A model generated the notes under the pieces. It did no database searches. It saw nothing but the letters and a program-made list of their open reading frames with translations, and was not told where the DNA came from. Position numbers and translations under genes: made by a program. From the NCBI GenBank assembly GCA_035528995.1, contig DATKXO010000421.1:1-10170 (forward strand): DNA of 10,170 bases, read 5' to 3'. Positions 1 through 6,980 of the stretch are shown here, in pieces; within the stretch, counting starts at the first letter, position 1, and the number at the start of each line of letters is the position of its first letter. This DNA is from DATKXO01 sp035528995 (GTDB taxonomy: Bacteria; Planctomycetota; Phycisphaerae; UBA1845).

Positions 1-105
1 CAGGGCGGTCACGACGGCGTGGGGCCCCTCCGGCGCCTGGGCCCAGACGACGGACCCGGACAGCACCAAGGCCAAGGCGGCGGTTCGTAACGACCTGCTC
101 AACAT
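1..105 (-). CDS. N-terminus of a secreted protein, cut by the left edge; possibly FecR-like
   Basis: An ATG at 105 opens a frame of 35 codons that runs off the left edge. The peptide is a clear Sec signal peptide: a basic n-region (MLSRSLR), a hydrophobic core of alanine, leucine and valine, and a likely cleavage after VVWAQA near residue 24. The first mature residues read PEGPHAVVTAL. A short hydrophobic strand just after the signal peptide, of the type AVVTAL, is common at the start of FecR-like beta-sandwich proteins, but only about ten mature residues are visible, so this is a guess. The start lies 16 bases downstream of the stop of the TPR/beta-barrel gene and on the same strand, so the two are probably cotranscribed. 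The Shine-Dalgarno signal is weak (an AAAGA stretch). That it is an exported protein is well supported; its family is not. Confidence 0.6.
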   Translation of the reverse strand, partial: MLSRSLRTAALALVLSGSVVWAQAPEGPHAVVTAL

Positions 106-121
106 GCCGTCATCTTTCGCC

Positions 122-2443
122 CTAGTTGAACGTGAAGGCGAACGATATCCCGTAGACCACACGATCGTATTCGAAGATCGCCTGCCCCAGGCGATCCTGG
201 ACGTTGCTGTCGTCGACCGTCCAGGAGGCGTGGGCCCGGACGGTCATCAGTACGCGGTCGACGTCCAGGGTGTAGCGATTGGCCAGATTGCCGCCTCGGA
301 GCACGAAGTCGCGCGAAAGGCCCACGCTGTAGCGCTGGATGAGGTCCCGCCGGCCGCGGCGATGAAAGTCGATCAGGCTTCCGTGGGCATACTCCTGCCA
401 CTCGAAGTCGGCCAGCGTGGTGAACAGCAGGCCGTAGGGAAGCGGCATTTCCATGCCACAGGACAGGATGTAGGCCTTCTGGTCGAACTCGTCGCCTTCG
501 GTCTGGTCCCAGGCGTAGTTGAATCCGAGCACGGGCGTGAGGTATCGGGCGGGATACTCGGGGTCGTCCTGTCGGAGGGCGTCGTCGCCGTCGAGGCCCC
601 AGGGCTCGATGCCCTTGGACTGATAGAACTCGGTCATGTTGACGGTCTTGAAACGATGGGACGCTCCGAGGGTGAGGTACTCGCCGTCGCGGTCGTAGCG
701 GCGGTCGTAGAGCGGCTCGCGGTAGTCGCGGATGGAGTAGGAGAAGTAGAACTCGGTGGTGGCCTGGCGCTCGTTGGAGTAGACGCGCAGATTCGGCGTG
801 AGGGTCTGGATCTCCACGAAGGCATCCCGACCGAGCAGGGTGTAGTCGTAGTCGTATTGCAGGCGCAGGTGCACCGGCCCCAACCCCTCCTTCTCCCGCA
901 TCAGCGCGTACTGCAAGGCCGCACTTCCCCCATAGGCCTGCTCGTCGAATTGGTCGATGTCGACGTGCCACAACTGCCCGACCCGGCCCTGCAACCCCAG
1001 TGTCAGCCGGTCCAGACGGCTGTCGAGCAACCCCATGTCCAAAGTGTAGTCCAGCACGTTGCTCAAAGTGAAGCCGAAATCCTCTTCCTTGGTGATTCCG
1101 CGGGGCAGGTCGGTTCGCTCGCCGAGCAGGACGACGTTGGTGTCGCGATGGGCGCCGGTAAGGACCGATAGCTGGAAGTCGTGCCGGTATTGGGGCGTGG
1201 GTTCGGCGCCCTCGGCTCTTTCGATGGCGTCGAGCTGTCGCCAGACGACATATGGGACCGTACGTCCGCTGTCGGAGTAGGGCTCCTCATCCGGTTCGCG
1301 GACCACGTCGAGTTCGGCGGCGGCGCGCAGATGGGTGCGGGCCTGGTCGAACTGCTCTCTGCGTCGCTCGGGGTCGTCCTCCAGGCCGCCGAGTTCGGTG
1401 GTGATCAGACCGAGATAGAGTTCGGCGTAGCTTCGCCAGCGCCGGTCGGTCTGGTCGGAGGCGGCCAGGTCGGCCATCAGGTCGCGGCCCTGGGCGAGGA
1501 GGTCGGGGTCGCGGTCGGGGTCCTCGTCCGGGGCGCGGCGGGGGACGGCCTGGCGAAACCGAATAACGCCGAGGAAGAATTTGGTGCGGATCGCGTCCAG
1601 GCCGGAGAGCTCGGTGCGAAGTTGTGCCTCGAGCAGGTCGGCGGCGTCCTGCAGGTTCAGGATGGCGGCCTGGCGCAGTTGTTTGACCGACAGTCCGGTG
1701 GGCGAATCGGCCCGCTCGCCCGTGACGATCTCCAGGGCGGCCTGCTCGTCGATGCGGCTGACCTTGGTCAGGGCGATGACTTGGAGGAGTCGGAGGACGG
1801 CTTCGGGCGACTCGAGCCCGGCGACCAGGCGTTGAACGTCCTGGAGCATGCGGGCGTAGTGCTCCCGCTCGCGGTCGGCGGCCTGGCGGACGCGCTGTTC
1901 GAAGGTCTGGAGGCGGTCTTCGAGGTCTTCGACGCCCTCTTGCTCGAATCGATCCGCCTGGCGCAGTGAGCGAGTCAGGGCGTCGCGCTGGGACTCGAGA
2001 ATCCAGCGCCGGGAGACCTCCATCTCGCCTTCCTCTTCGAGGGCCTTGATGATGATCTGGCGCTGGGCCTCGGTTTCCTGCCGCCTCTCGGGGTCGGTGA
2101 GGAACTCGCGGACCTCGCCGAGGGCGGTGGCCCGGTTCTGGTCGTCGGTCTTCTTCTCCCGTTCGAGCAGGCCGACCTGTCCGTGCGAGAGGGCCCGGAA
2201 CAGCAGGGCGGTGGGATGGTCGGGCACCTTGTCCAGCACGTTGGTGAACCGCTGGATGGCGGTCTGATAGTTGGTGTAGTCCTCTTTGTCCTTGTCGAAG
2301 TGCCCCTGGAGGTAGGCGCGGATGCCTTCGTTCAGGTCGACGATGGCCTCGGGGGGGCTCTGCGACTGGGCCTGGGCCGGCAGTGTAGAGACGAGCGCCG
2401 TCAGGACAGCGGTGACCCAGGCGAACCGGTGTGGAAGAGTCAT
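122..2443 (-). CDS. Secreted TPR-like / coiled-coil protein with a C-terminal outer-membrane beta-barrel
   Basis: A protein of 773 residues. It starts with a signal peptide (MTLPHRF, then a hydrophobic stretch, then cleavage near LPAQA at about residue 25). Residues 30 to 380 are helical and charged; a segment around residues 40 to 90 has a TPR-like pattern (a helix with YxxAIxxF, then the turn PDHPTALL), and residues 170 to 215 look like a coiled coil. From about residue 421 to the end the sequence changes to alternating polar and hydrophobic strands rich in Tyr, Phe, Asp and Arg, opening with TGAHRDTNVVL. A [YHR]D[ST]N motif at barrel entry is seen in many TPR-barrel outer-membrane proteins. 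The last residues (YGISFAFTFN) resemble a closing strand, though the final residue is Asn, not Phe. I infer an outer-membrane channel or surface-export protein with a periplasmic TPR part. A GTG at 2461 would add six residues; the ATG at 2443 is preferred because GGAGG lies 9 bases before it. The stop is TAG. Specific family not recognised. Confidence 0.85.
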   Translation of the reverse strand: MTLPHRFAWVTAVLTALVSTLPAQAQSQSPPEAIVDLNEGIRAYLQGHFDKDKEDYTNYQTAIQRFTNVLDKVPDHPTALLFRALSHGQVGLLEREKKTDDQNRATALGEVREFLTDPERRQETEAQRQIIIKALEEEGEMEVSRRWILESQRDALTRSLRQADRFEQEGVEDLEDRLQTFEQRVRQAADREREHYARMLQDVQRLVAGLESPEAVLRLLQVIALTKVSRIDEQAALEIVTGERADSPTGLSVKQLRQAAILNLQDAADLLEAQLRTELSGLDAIRTKFFLGVIRFRQAVPRRAPDEDPDRDPDLLAQGRDLMADLAASDQTDRRWRSYAELYLGLITTELGGLEDDPERRREQFDQARTHLRAAAELDVVREPDEEPYSDSGRTVPYVVWRQLDAIERAEGAEPTPQYRHDFQLSVLTGAHRDTNVVLLGERTDLPRGITKEEDFGFTLSNVLDYTLDMGLLDSRLDRLTLGLQGRVGQLWHVDIDQFDEQAYGGSAALQYALMREKEGLGPVHLRLQYDYDYTLLGRDAFVEIQTLTPNLRVYSNERQATTEFYFSYSIRDYREPLYDRRYDRDGEYLTLGASHRFKTVNMTEFYQSKGIEPWGLDGDDALRQDDPEYPARYLTPVLGFNYAWDQTEGDEFDQKAYILSCGMEMPLPYGLLFTTLADFEWQEYAHGSLIDFHRRGRRDLIQRYSVGLSRDFVLRGGNLANRYTLDVDRVLMTVRAHASWTVDDSNVQDRLGQAIFEYDRVVYGISFAFTFN

Positions 2444-2460
2444 GCCTCCAGACCTCCGCA

Positions 2461-2516
2461 CGCTGCGCGATTGAGACCCGCCTGCGGCGGGTTAGCGATT
2501 GGCTCCGCCTCCAGCG
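2461..2516. repeat. Nested inverted repeat between two leftward genes
   Basis: A perfect 7-bp stem (ACCCGCC at 2476-2482 with GGCGGGT at 2486-2492) encloses a 3-base loop. It is flanked by a direct repeat GCGATTG (2467-2473 and 2495-2501), and an outer pair CGCTG/CAGCG (2461-2465 and 2512-2516) frames the whole block. It fills the space between the stop of the 71-residue protein gene and the ribosome binding site of the barrel gene. There is no T-tract after the stem on either strand, so a classical intrinsic terminator is unlikely. It may be a copy of a REP-like dispersed repeat or an mRNA processing or stability element. The bases and pairing are seen directly; the role is inferred. Confidence 0.5.
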
Positions 2517-2517
2517 T

Positions 2518-2733
2518 CTATTGCTCGTCCCCGGAGGGTTGCTCCTCGGTCGCGGCGTCGATGGTGGCCGCCTCCACGACGCTGGCCAGGGTCGTGACCG
2601 TGGTGCGGATCAGAGCGGATTGAAGGAAATCCTTGGCCTGCAGCGTGGTGATACCGCAGGGGCCCGAGAAGAGGATACCGCCGGCCAACACCGGGCCGAG
2701 GACCGTTCGGCGCCAAAGCCGCTTGCCCGACAT
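2518..2733 (-). CDS. Small secreted protein (71 residues)
   Basis: The ATG at 2733 is preceded by AAGGA with a spacing of 7 bases, a good ribosome binding site. Residues 1 to 33 look like an export signal: basic MSGKRLWRR, then a hydrophobic core (VLGPVLAGGILFSG), with possible cleavage around LQA-KD at residue 33. The remaining 38 or so residues form one probable amphipathic helix rich in Thr, Ala and Val (FLQSALIRTTVTTLASVVEA) and an acidic tail ending EQPSGDEQ. It is not recognised. It sits between another tiny exported protein and the barrel gene, all on the same strand, so it may be a periplasmic accessory of the envelope protein set. The Cys at residue 26 is not in a good lipobox. Existence is supported by the start signal and signal peptide; function is unknown. 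Confidence 0.65.
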   Translation of the reverse strand: MSGKRLWRRTVLGPVLAGGILFSGPCGITTLQAKDFLQSALIRTTVTTLASVVEAATIDAATEEQPSGDEQ

Positions 2734-2800
2734 AGTCGCTTCCTTTCTGTCTCGATCACCGCATGCGTTTCGGATCCTTGGAGGTGCGACCGTTGGCTTG

Positions 2801-2822
2801 GCCGCGGCGTGCGGTCCGCGGC
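2801..2822. other. Small GC-rich stem-loop between the two small genes
   Basis: GCCGCGG (2801-2807) pairs with CCGCGGC (2816-2822) around an 8-base loop. It lies in the 101-base gap between the two small exported protein genes. No T-run follows on either strand, and a stem of this size can occur by chance in DNA this GC-rich. Confidence 0.25.
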
Positions 2823-2834
2823 GGTCGCGCCCTG

Positions 2835-2999
2835 CTAAAGACCGGCGGTCAGGTTTTCCAGCAGGAAGATGGCCAAGTCCGACCCGAACGAGATGGTGGC
2901 CCGCAGCCCGACGTCGGGGTCGTCAAAAATGCATCCCTGCGTCACACACATGCCCGCCAGGCACACTCCGATGATCAGCCTTTGTAACCGTTTAAGCAT
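2835..2999 (-). CDS. Very small probable lipoprotein (54 residues)
   Basis: The ATG at 2999 starts a peptide with a basic n-region (MLKRLQR), a hydrophobic core, and a Cys at residue 23 in the context CVTQGC, which fits a permissive lipobox (small or hydrophobic residues at -4 and -3, Gly at -1). The mature part would be only about 32 residues: an acidic start (IFDDPDVG) and a hydrophobic C-terminal segment (SDLAIFLLENLTAGL) that could lie on a membrane or form a short helix. The frame is open for a further 55 codons upstream, but that part has no signal-peptide character, so the start at 2999 is chosen. It is followed on the same strand by another small exported protein. Family not recognised. 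Being short, it could be a chance frame, but a signal peptide plus lipobox makes that less likely. Confidence 0.6.
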   Translation of the reverse strand: MLKRLQRLIIGVCLAGMCVTQGCIFDDPDVGLRATISFGSDLAIFLLENLTAGL

Positions 3000-3208
3000 C
3001 CGATTGGATCCACTGCATAAGGAAGATGGACCGAGTCGTCGTAGTCGATCCTTGGGCACACAGAGGCGGCGCCCCGCCTCGACTGGGAGCGGGCCCGGCG
3101 CCGTGACCGGCCGGTTTCGGCCGGATTGGCTCCAGCGCGCCTTCTGGACAGGCCCGCGGGGCATTCAACGGGACGGCCGCATTGTTGTCAAGGAACTGGG
3201 CCGGGAAG
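3000..3208. other. Intergenic region downstream of the kinase-like gene, with one stem-loop
   Basis: This 209-base stretch separates the stop of the large kinase-like gene from the small lipoprotein gene. The only structure seen is a perfect hairpin, CCGGCCG (3107-3113), loop GTTT, CGGCCGG (3118-3124). It lacks a T-tract on the minus side, so termination there is possible but not shown. The gap is long enough to hold a promoter for the four downstream minus-strand genes; no convincing -35/-10 pair was found by eye. No credible gene lies here on either strand. Confidence 0.4.
3107..3124. other. Perfect 7-bp hairpin with tetraloop; possible weak terminator
   Basis: The stem CCGGCCG/CGGCCGG closes a GTTT loop (AAAC on the minus strand). 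It lies 85 bases past the stop of the kinase-like gene in the direction of its transcription. Absence of a U-run argues against a standard intrinsic terminator. Confidence 0.3.
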
Positions 3209-6200
3209 TCACGGTGCCGTGGCCCGGACGAGCGTCTCGATGGCCGACCGTTCGCCCGCGCCCGGCGGTACGGGCGGCGGCGGCGACGAGAGCGCCGAGA
3301 CCAGCGCGAAATCCGAACGAGAGTTGCCGTCGCGTAGCTCCTGCAGGGTCGCCCAGCGCTTGCTCCGTTCGACCGACTCGGCCCGCACGATATCCCTCAG
3401 ATAGGTTTCCTGGCCGGCGAATGACAGGGTCTCGACACTCGGGAGCAGCCACAGGGCGTCATCGAAGGCCAGGACCAGGCCGAGGTAAAAGGTGAAGAAC
3501 TCTTCGCTGAGCACGCCGATGGCCTGAGGCGCCGCGGCGAAGACCGGTGCGAAGAGGCGGCCGCCCAGCGTGTCGGCCCGGGCGCCGGCATCGCCGCGGA
3601 CGACGGCGAAGACCTCCTGGCTGGGGCACAGTTGCAGCAGGGTCGGCGGGTCCACGGTGACGTGGTTTTCGCCGCTGAGGGTGTCGTTGCCGGCGCTCCA
3701 GGTGACGGCGTAGCAGAACTGCGGTCCGCAGAAGAACTCGACGAAGACGGAGGGCAGGATGGCTTCGCTCTGTCCGGGCGGGGTCTTGTCGAACCGAAGC
3801 CCGCCGCGGTCGCGCAGGGCGGCCGATAGCGCCTGGAGATCGCCCAGGTCGGCTCGCTCGGGGGCGCCCTTGGCCCGCCAGATCCTGCGCAGAATGTCGA
3901 GGGCGTTGTCGGCCAGCGGGGTCTGTTGGGCGCCCTGGGGCAGGAGCCGTTGCAGTTCGGCGTCCAGCGTCTGCCGAGCGCCGAGCAGGCCGATCCGCTC
4001 CTCGAGGGCGGCCGCACCAGGCCGGCTGGGCTCGAACGCGTTGACCAGGCCGGAAACGCCGGTCAGTTGAACCCGGTTGTCGGCCGACAGGTTGAGCGTC
4101 ACGCTGAGTTGTGGCAGTGCGGCCAGGCCCTGGACCGCCGCGGTCAGTTGGTCGCGATCCACGCCGGGCGGGGCGTTCTGCAGCGTCCAGCTCGCTCGGA
4201 CGGGCAGATCGAGCGCCGTTGGCGCCGCGCCGGGCGCGGCGGCGCGCAGGGCCGGCTCTCCGGATAGCTCCGTTCTGGGGAGGATGTACTGGGGTCGGGT
4301 GGAGAGGAACGTCTCCATGGGGCTCCCGGCGAAGCGCTGGCGTTCCACGGCGTCCACGACGACGGTTGCCTCGCCGCGCAGCGCGCCGGCCATGAAGAAG
4401 GGGTCGCCGGCGTAGCGTCGGTAATCGTCGAGCAAGGCCCAGTAGGGCGGCGCCTCGGTGGCGAGGGCCAGGTCGGCGATCGCCTCGGGGTCGCGCAGGT
4501 CGGCCGGCCAAGGGACGGGGATCGGCAGCACGTCGGCCGAGTCAAGCTGCTCCGCGGCAATGCCCTGGGGCGCCCAGAGCGCCGGAATGGCAATGGTCCA
4601 TCGGCCGTCGGTCGGTTCGGAGGCCTCGAACGCGTCGCCGGCCGACACCTGGCGAATCCAGTGGTCGGGCGGCAGTTTGCGGTTGAAAGCCGGAACGGCC
4701 GCGTGGGCCAGCAGAAGATCCTCGACGCGCCGACCCTGCGTCGGCGCGAAGGCGAAGTGCAGCTCGCCCGGGCTCCAGGTGAGGCTGAACGTCCGAGGGC
4801 GAAGGCCTTGTGCGGACGCGGTGAGTTGTGCGGTGCCGCTGGCGGCGGCGAGCATCGCGGGGTTCGCGGCGATTTCAGCGTTGATGGAGGCGGTGGCTTC
4901 GGTCAACTCCTGGGTCCGCTGTTGGAGTGAGGCGTTCTGCAACTCCAGGAGTCTGCTGCTGACCGCGCGCTGCAGGTCGGCTCGATCGCCGTCCAACAGC
5001 CGGGCGGCCGAGATTTGGCCGTCGATGAGGCGCAGACCCAGCGTGATCGGGGCGAGGTCGGTATCCGGGGCCGCGTCTGCCGCATCACTTGCCGGCGTGA
5101 AGACGACACGGAGCGGCACGTCGTCGGCCCGCCACCTGTCGTTGAGTGTGGAGAGTCGCCAGACCGGCGGGGCATCGGGGCGCAGCCTGATCCGCGTGCG
5201 GTCCAGGAGATTGCCCAGGGGCTGATCCGCCCAGCCGGCGGTCAGGTCGGCGATCAGTTCGGTGGGTTCGGCGTCGAGCCTCAGCAGGGTTTCGAGCTGG
5301 GCGACGTCGCTGCGCACCGTCTGGATCTGATCGCTGGAGAGCGTCGGCCCTTCGTCGGTGTCGGCATTGGCGAGATTCAGCGACCGTTCGGGTTGGGGCA
5401 GGCCGGCGAACTGGTAGGAGATCACCGGCGGGTCCTGCCCTCCGCCGTCCTGATCGGGCACGAGCCGGTCAGCGGCGGGGGCCAACACGGCTGATTCCGA
5501 GAGGACGCCACGCAATTGGGCGACGGCGCCGGCCAGCGGCGAGGGCGGGGGGAGGTCGTCGGGTTCTGCGTTGTCGGCCGGTTGGGCGAGTTGGGCGGCG
5601 TCCTCGGGCCGGGTCACGGCCGGCCCTGCCGGACCTGTGGCGCCCTGCCGGTCGGTTTTGTCCCGAGGCCACAGGCCGAAGATGGCCCCCGCCGCGCCGA
5701 GGACTACGACGGCCGCTACGGCGGCGAAGGCTCCGGCGCGCTTCTTGGGCGGGCGGGTGGCCCGTTTCTTCTGGACCTGCACATCCTTGGGCGTGGGCAG
5801 CTTGGCGTTCTTGTCGGGCGTGATGCCGACCTCGGCCAGGCCCAGGGCGACTTCGGCGGCCGACGGACGGTCTTTCGGCAGACGGGCCAGCATGCGGTCG
5901 AGCAGCTCGGCCCAGCGTTGCACGGTGGGGTCCTGCGAGTCTCGGAAGCTCTGCCCGTACCGGCGGTAGATGAGCTTGGTCATGAACTCGGACATGCCGA
6001 CCAGACGGTGGGCGTCGGGGTAGTCCCGGAGGTAGGGATGGTGGCCTTGGGACCAGAGGTAGAGGAGGAAGGCCGCGGCGATGACGTCGGAGCCCGGCTC
6101 GAAGCCCACGGTGTTGCCCGTGCGGTACTTCTCGGGATCGACGAAGGCGCAGATGCGGTCGTCGCGGTCGAAGTCATGATCCGGCAGCACCTGCCACGTG

Positions 6201-6697
6201 CCGGTGACCTCGGTGTCGTCCACTCCTTCAGCGCCGGGTCGGACGGCCAGGTTGAGGTAGCTCTCTGCTCCGAGCGTGGCGCAGAAGGCGCCGGCGAAGC
6301 CGAAGTCGGTCAGCTTGACGATCTGGTCGGCTGACAGCAGGACGACACCGGGGCAGAGTCCGCCGTGGGCGTTGGCGCCCTCGCGTTCGGAGCGGTGGAT
6401 GGTGTGCAGGGCGTGCATCAGAGCCGCCGAGAGTTGGAAGAGCCGGGGCTGCTCGACCCTGGGCGAGTCGGGGTCGAAGGGGTTGGCGGCTGGGGTGACG
6501 ACGGCCGGCTCGTGCTCGACGAAGTAGGCGGAGCCGTCCTCGGTCTCCCGGAGTCGGCCCAGGAAGCGCAGCACGTGCGGGGACCAGGCGGCCAGCTCCT
6601 GCTGGAGGACGACGGCGGCGTGCAGCGCTTCGGCGAGCCGAGAGGCGTCGTGATCGCTGATTCCGGCGGGTTTGAGGATAACGCGACGAGCACCCAT
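3209..6697 (-). CDS. Inner-membrane protein with cytoplasmic pseudokinase domain and large unrecognised periplasmic region
   Basis: With an ATG at 6697 the protein has 1162 residues. Residues 1 to about 295 follow the Hanks-type Ser/Thr kinase pattern: RRVILKPAG (candidate beta-3 Lys9), AHGGLCPGVVLL at the catalytic loop (110-121), LTDFGFAG with intact DFG (131-133), CAFVDPEKY in place of the APE segment (about 183-191), then GSDVIAAAFLLYLWSQGHHPY and KDRPSAAEVA of the C-lobe. The usual HRDxKxxN reads HGGLCPGV: catalytic Asp and Lys are missing, so this is a probable pseudokinase. A basic stretch (KKRATRPPKKR, 310-320) precedes one membrane span (321-343), so the N-terminus is inside. Residues 344-1162 would be periplasmic, Ala/Pro/Asp-rich, with Cys at 990, 995 and 1024; I recognise no domain and saw no MIDAS (DxSxS) motif. 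An in-frame GTG at 6925 would add 76 residues, but codon third positions there are less GC-rich and the Shine-Dalgarno fit is poor. The gene diverges from T6SS genes, as PpkA-type kinases often neighbour T6SS. The stop is TGA. Confidence 0.88.
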   Translation of the reverse strand: MGARRVILKPAGISDHDASRLAEALHAAVVLQQELAAWSPHVLRFLGRLRETEDGSAYFVEHEPAVVTPAANPFDPDSPRVEQPRLFQLSAALMHALHTIHRSEREGANAHGGLCPGVVLLSADQIVKLTDFGFAGAFCATLGAESYLNLAVRPGAEGVDDTEVTGTWQVLPDHDFDRDDRICAFVDPEKYRTGNTVGFEPGSDVIAAAFLLYLWSQGHHPYLRDYPDAHRLVGMSEFMTKLIYRRYGQSFRDSQDPTVQRWAELLDRMLARLPKDRPSAAEVALGLAEVGITPDKNAKLPTPKDVQVQKKRATRPPKKRAGAFAAVAAVVVLGAAGAIFGLWPRDKTDRQGATGPAGPAVTRPEDAAQLAQPADNAEPDDLPPPSPLAGAVAQLRGVLSESAVLAPAADRLVPDQDGGGQDPPVISYQFAGLPQPERSLNLANADTDEGPTLSSDQIQTVRSDVAQLETLLRLDAEPTELIADLTAGWADQPLGNLLDRTRIRLRPDAPPVWRLSTLNDRWRADDVPLRVVFTPASDAADAAPDTDLAPITLGLRLIDGQISAARLLDGDRADLQRAVSSRLLELQNASLQQRTQELTEATASINAEIAANPAMLAAASGTAQLTASAQGLRPRTFSLTWSPGELHFAFAPTQGRRVEDLLLAHAAVPAFNRKLPPDHWIRQVSAGDAFEASEPTDGRWTIAIPALWAPQGIAAEQLDSADVLPIPVPWPADLRDPEAIADLALATEAPPYWALLDDYRRYAGDPFFMAGALRGEATVVVDAVERQRFAGSPMETFLSTRPQYILPRTELSGEPALRAAAPGAAPTALDLPVRASWTLQNAPPGVDRDQLTAAVQGLAALPQLSVTLNLSADNRVQLTGVSGLVNAFEPSRPGAAALEERIGLLGARQTLDAELQRLLPQGAQQTPLADNALDILRRIWRAKGAPERADLGDLQALSAALRDRGGLRFDKTPPGQSEAILPSVFVEFFCGPQFCYAVTWSAGNDTLSGENHVTVDPPTLLQLCPSQEVFAVVRGDAGARADTLGGRLFAPVFAAAPQAIGVLSEEFFTFYLGLVLAFDDALWLLPSVETLSFAGQETYLRDIVRAESVERSKRWATLQELRDGNSRSDFALVSALSSPPPPVPPGAGERSAIETLVRATAP

Positions 6698-6980
6698 GAC
6701 GGCCTGTGGCTCAGCAGTTGCGCGTTTGCGTGGTACATGCCGGCGTTGGATCGCGGCCGCTGAGCCGCCCTTGGCCCCGGGCTGCACCGACCCGGCAAAA
6801 ACCCGCCCGGACCCCACGTCGGGGTGGTCGACAACGCGTTTTGGGCCTAGTACACTGCGCGGGGTCATCTTAACCGCGGGAGCGAACCCGTTCGAGTGCT
6901 TGACTTGGGGCCGGAACTTGCGCACCCTCCAGCTTCATGGGTGGGCAAGAAGAGATAGTACAGACAGGTGACGCCGAAGG
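6698..6980. promoter_or_regulatory. Divergent intergenic region, probable promoters for both units
   Basis: The leftward kinase-like gene and the rightward T6SS genes start on either side of these 283 bases, so promoters for both should lie here. A 5-bp inverted repeat, ACCCC (6811-6815) and GGGGT (6821-6825) around ACGTC, is a possible operator but weak. TTGACT (6900-6905) on the plus strand resembles a -35 box, yet no fitting -10 box follows at 16-18 bases. The region is visibly richer in A/T (AAAAA, ATAGTA) than the genes around it. If the large gene starts at the GTG at 6925, only 55 bases remain. Role inferred from gene layout, not from a clear promoter motif. Confidence 0.45.

Noticed and set aside
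104..1171. Plus-strand frame of 355 codons across the barrel gene
   Set aside because: Low-complexity Val/Gly/Glu-rich shadow of the minus-strand barrel gene, which has a signal peptide, helical half and barrel pattern.
3107..3124. Strong intrinsic terminator after the kinase-like gene
   Set aside because: The hairpin is real, but no T-tract follows it on the minus strand, so I list it only as a stem-loop.
5516..6334. Plus-strand frame of 272 codons opposite the kinase-like domain
   Set aside because: Gly/Val/Glu-rich antisense shadow; the minus strand encodes DFG and other kinase-fold motifs.
3209..6697. PpkA itself, with vWA sensor domain
   Set aside because: The catalytic HRD and Lys are absent and no DxSxS MIDAS motif was seen in the periplasmic part, so the gene name is not justified.
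6900..6930. Sigma-70 promoter with TTGACT as -35 box
   Set aside because: No acceptable -10 sequence is found 16-18 bases downstream.
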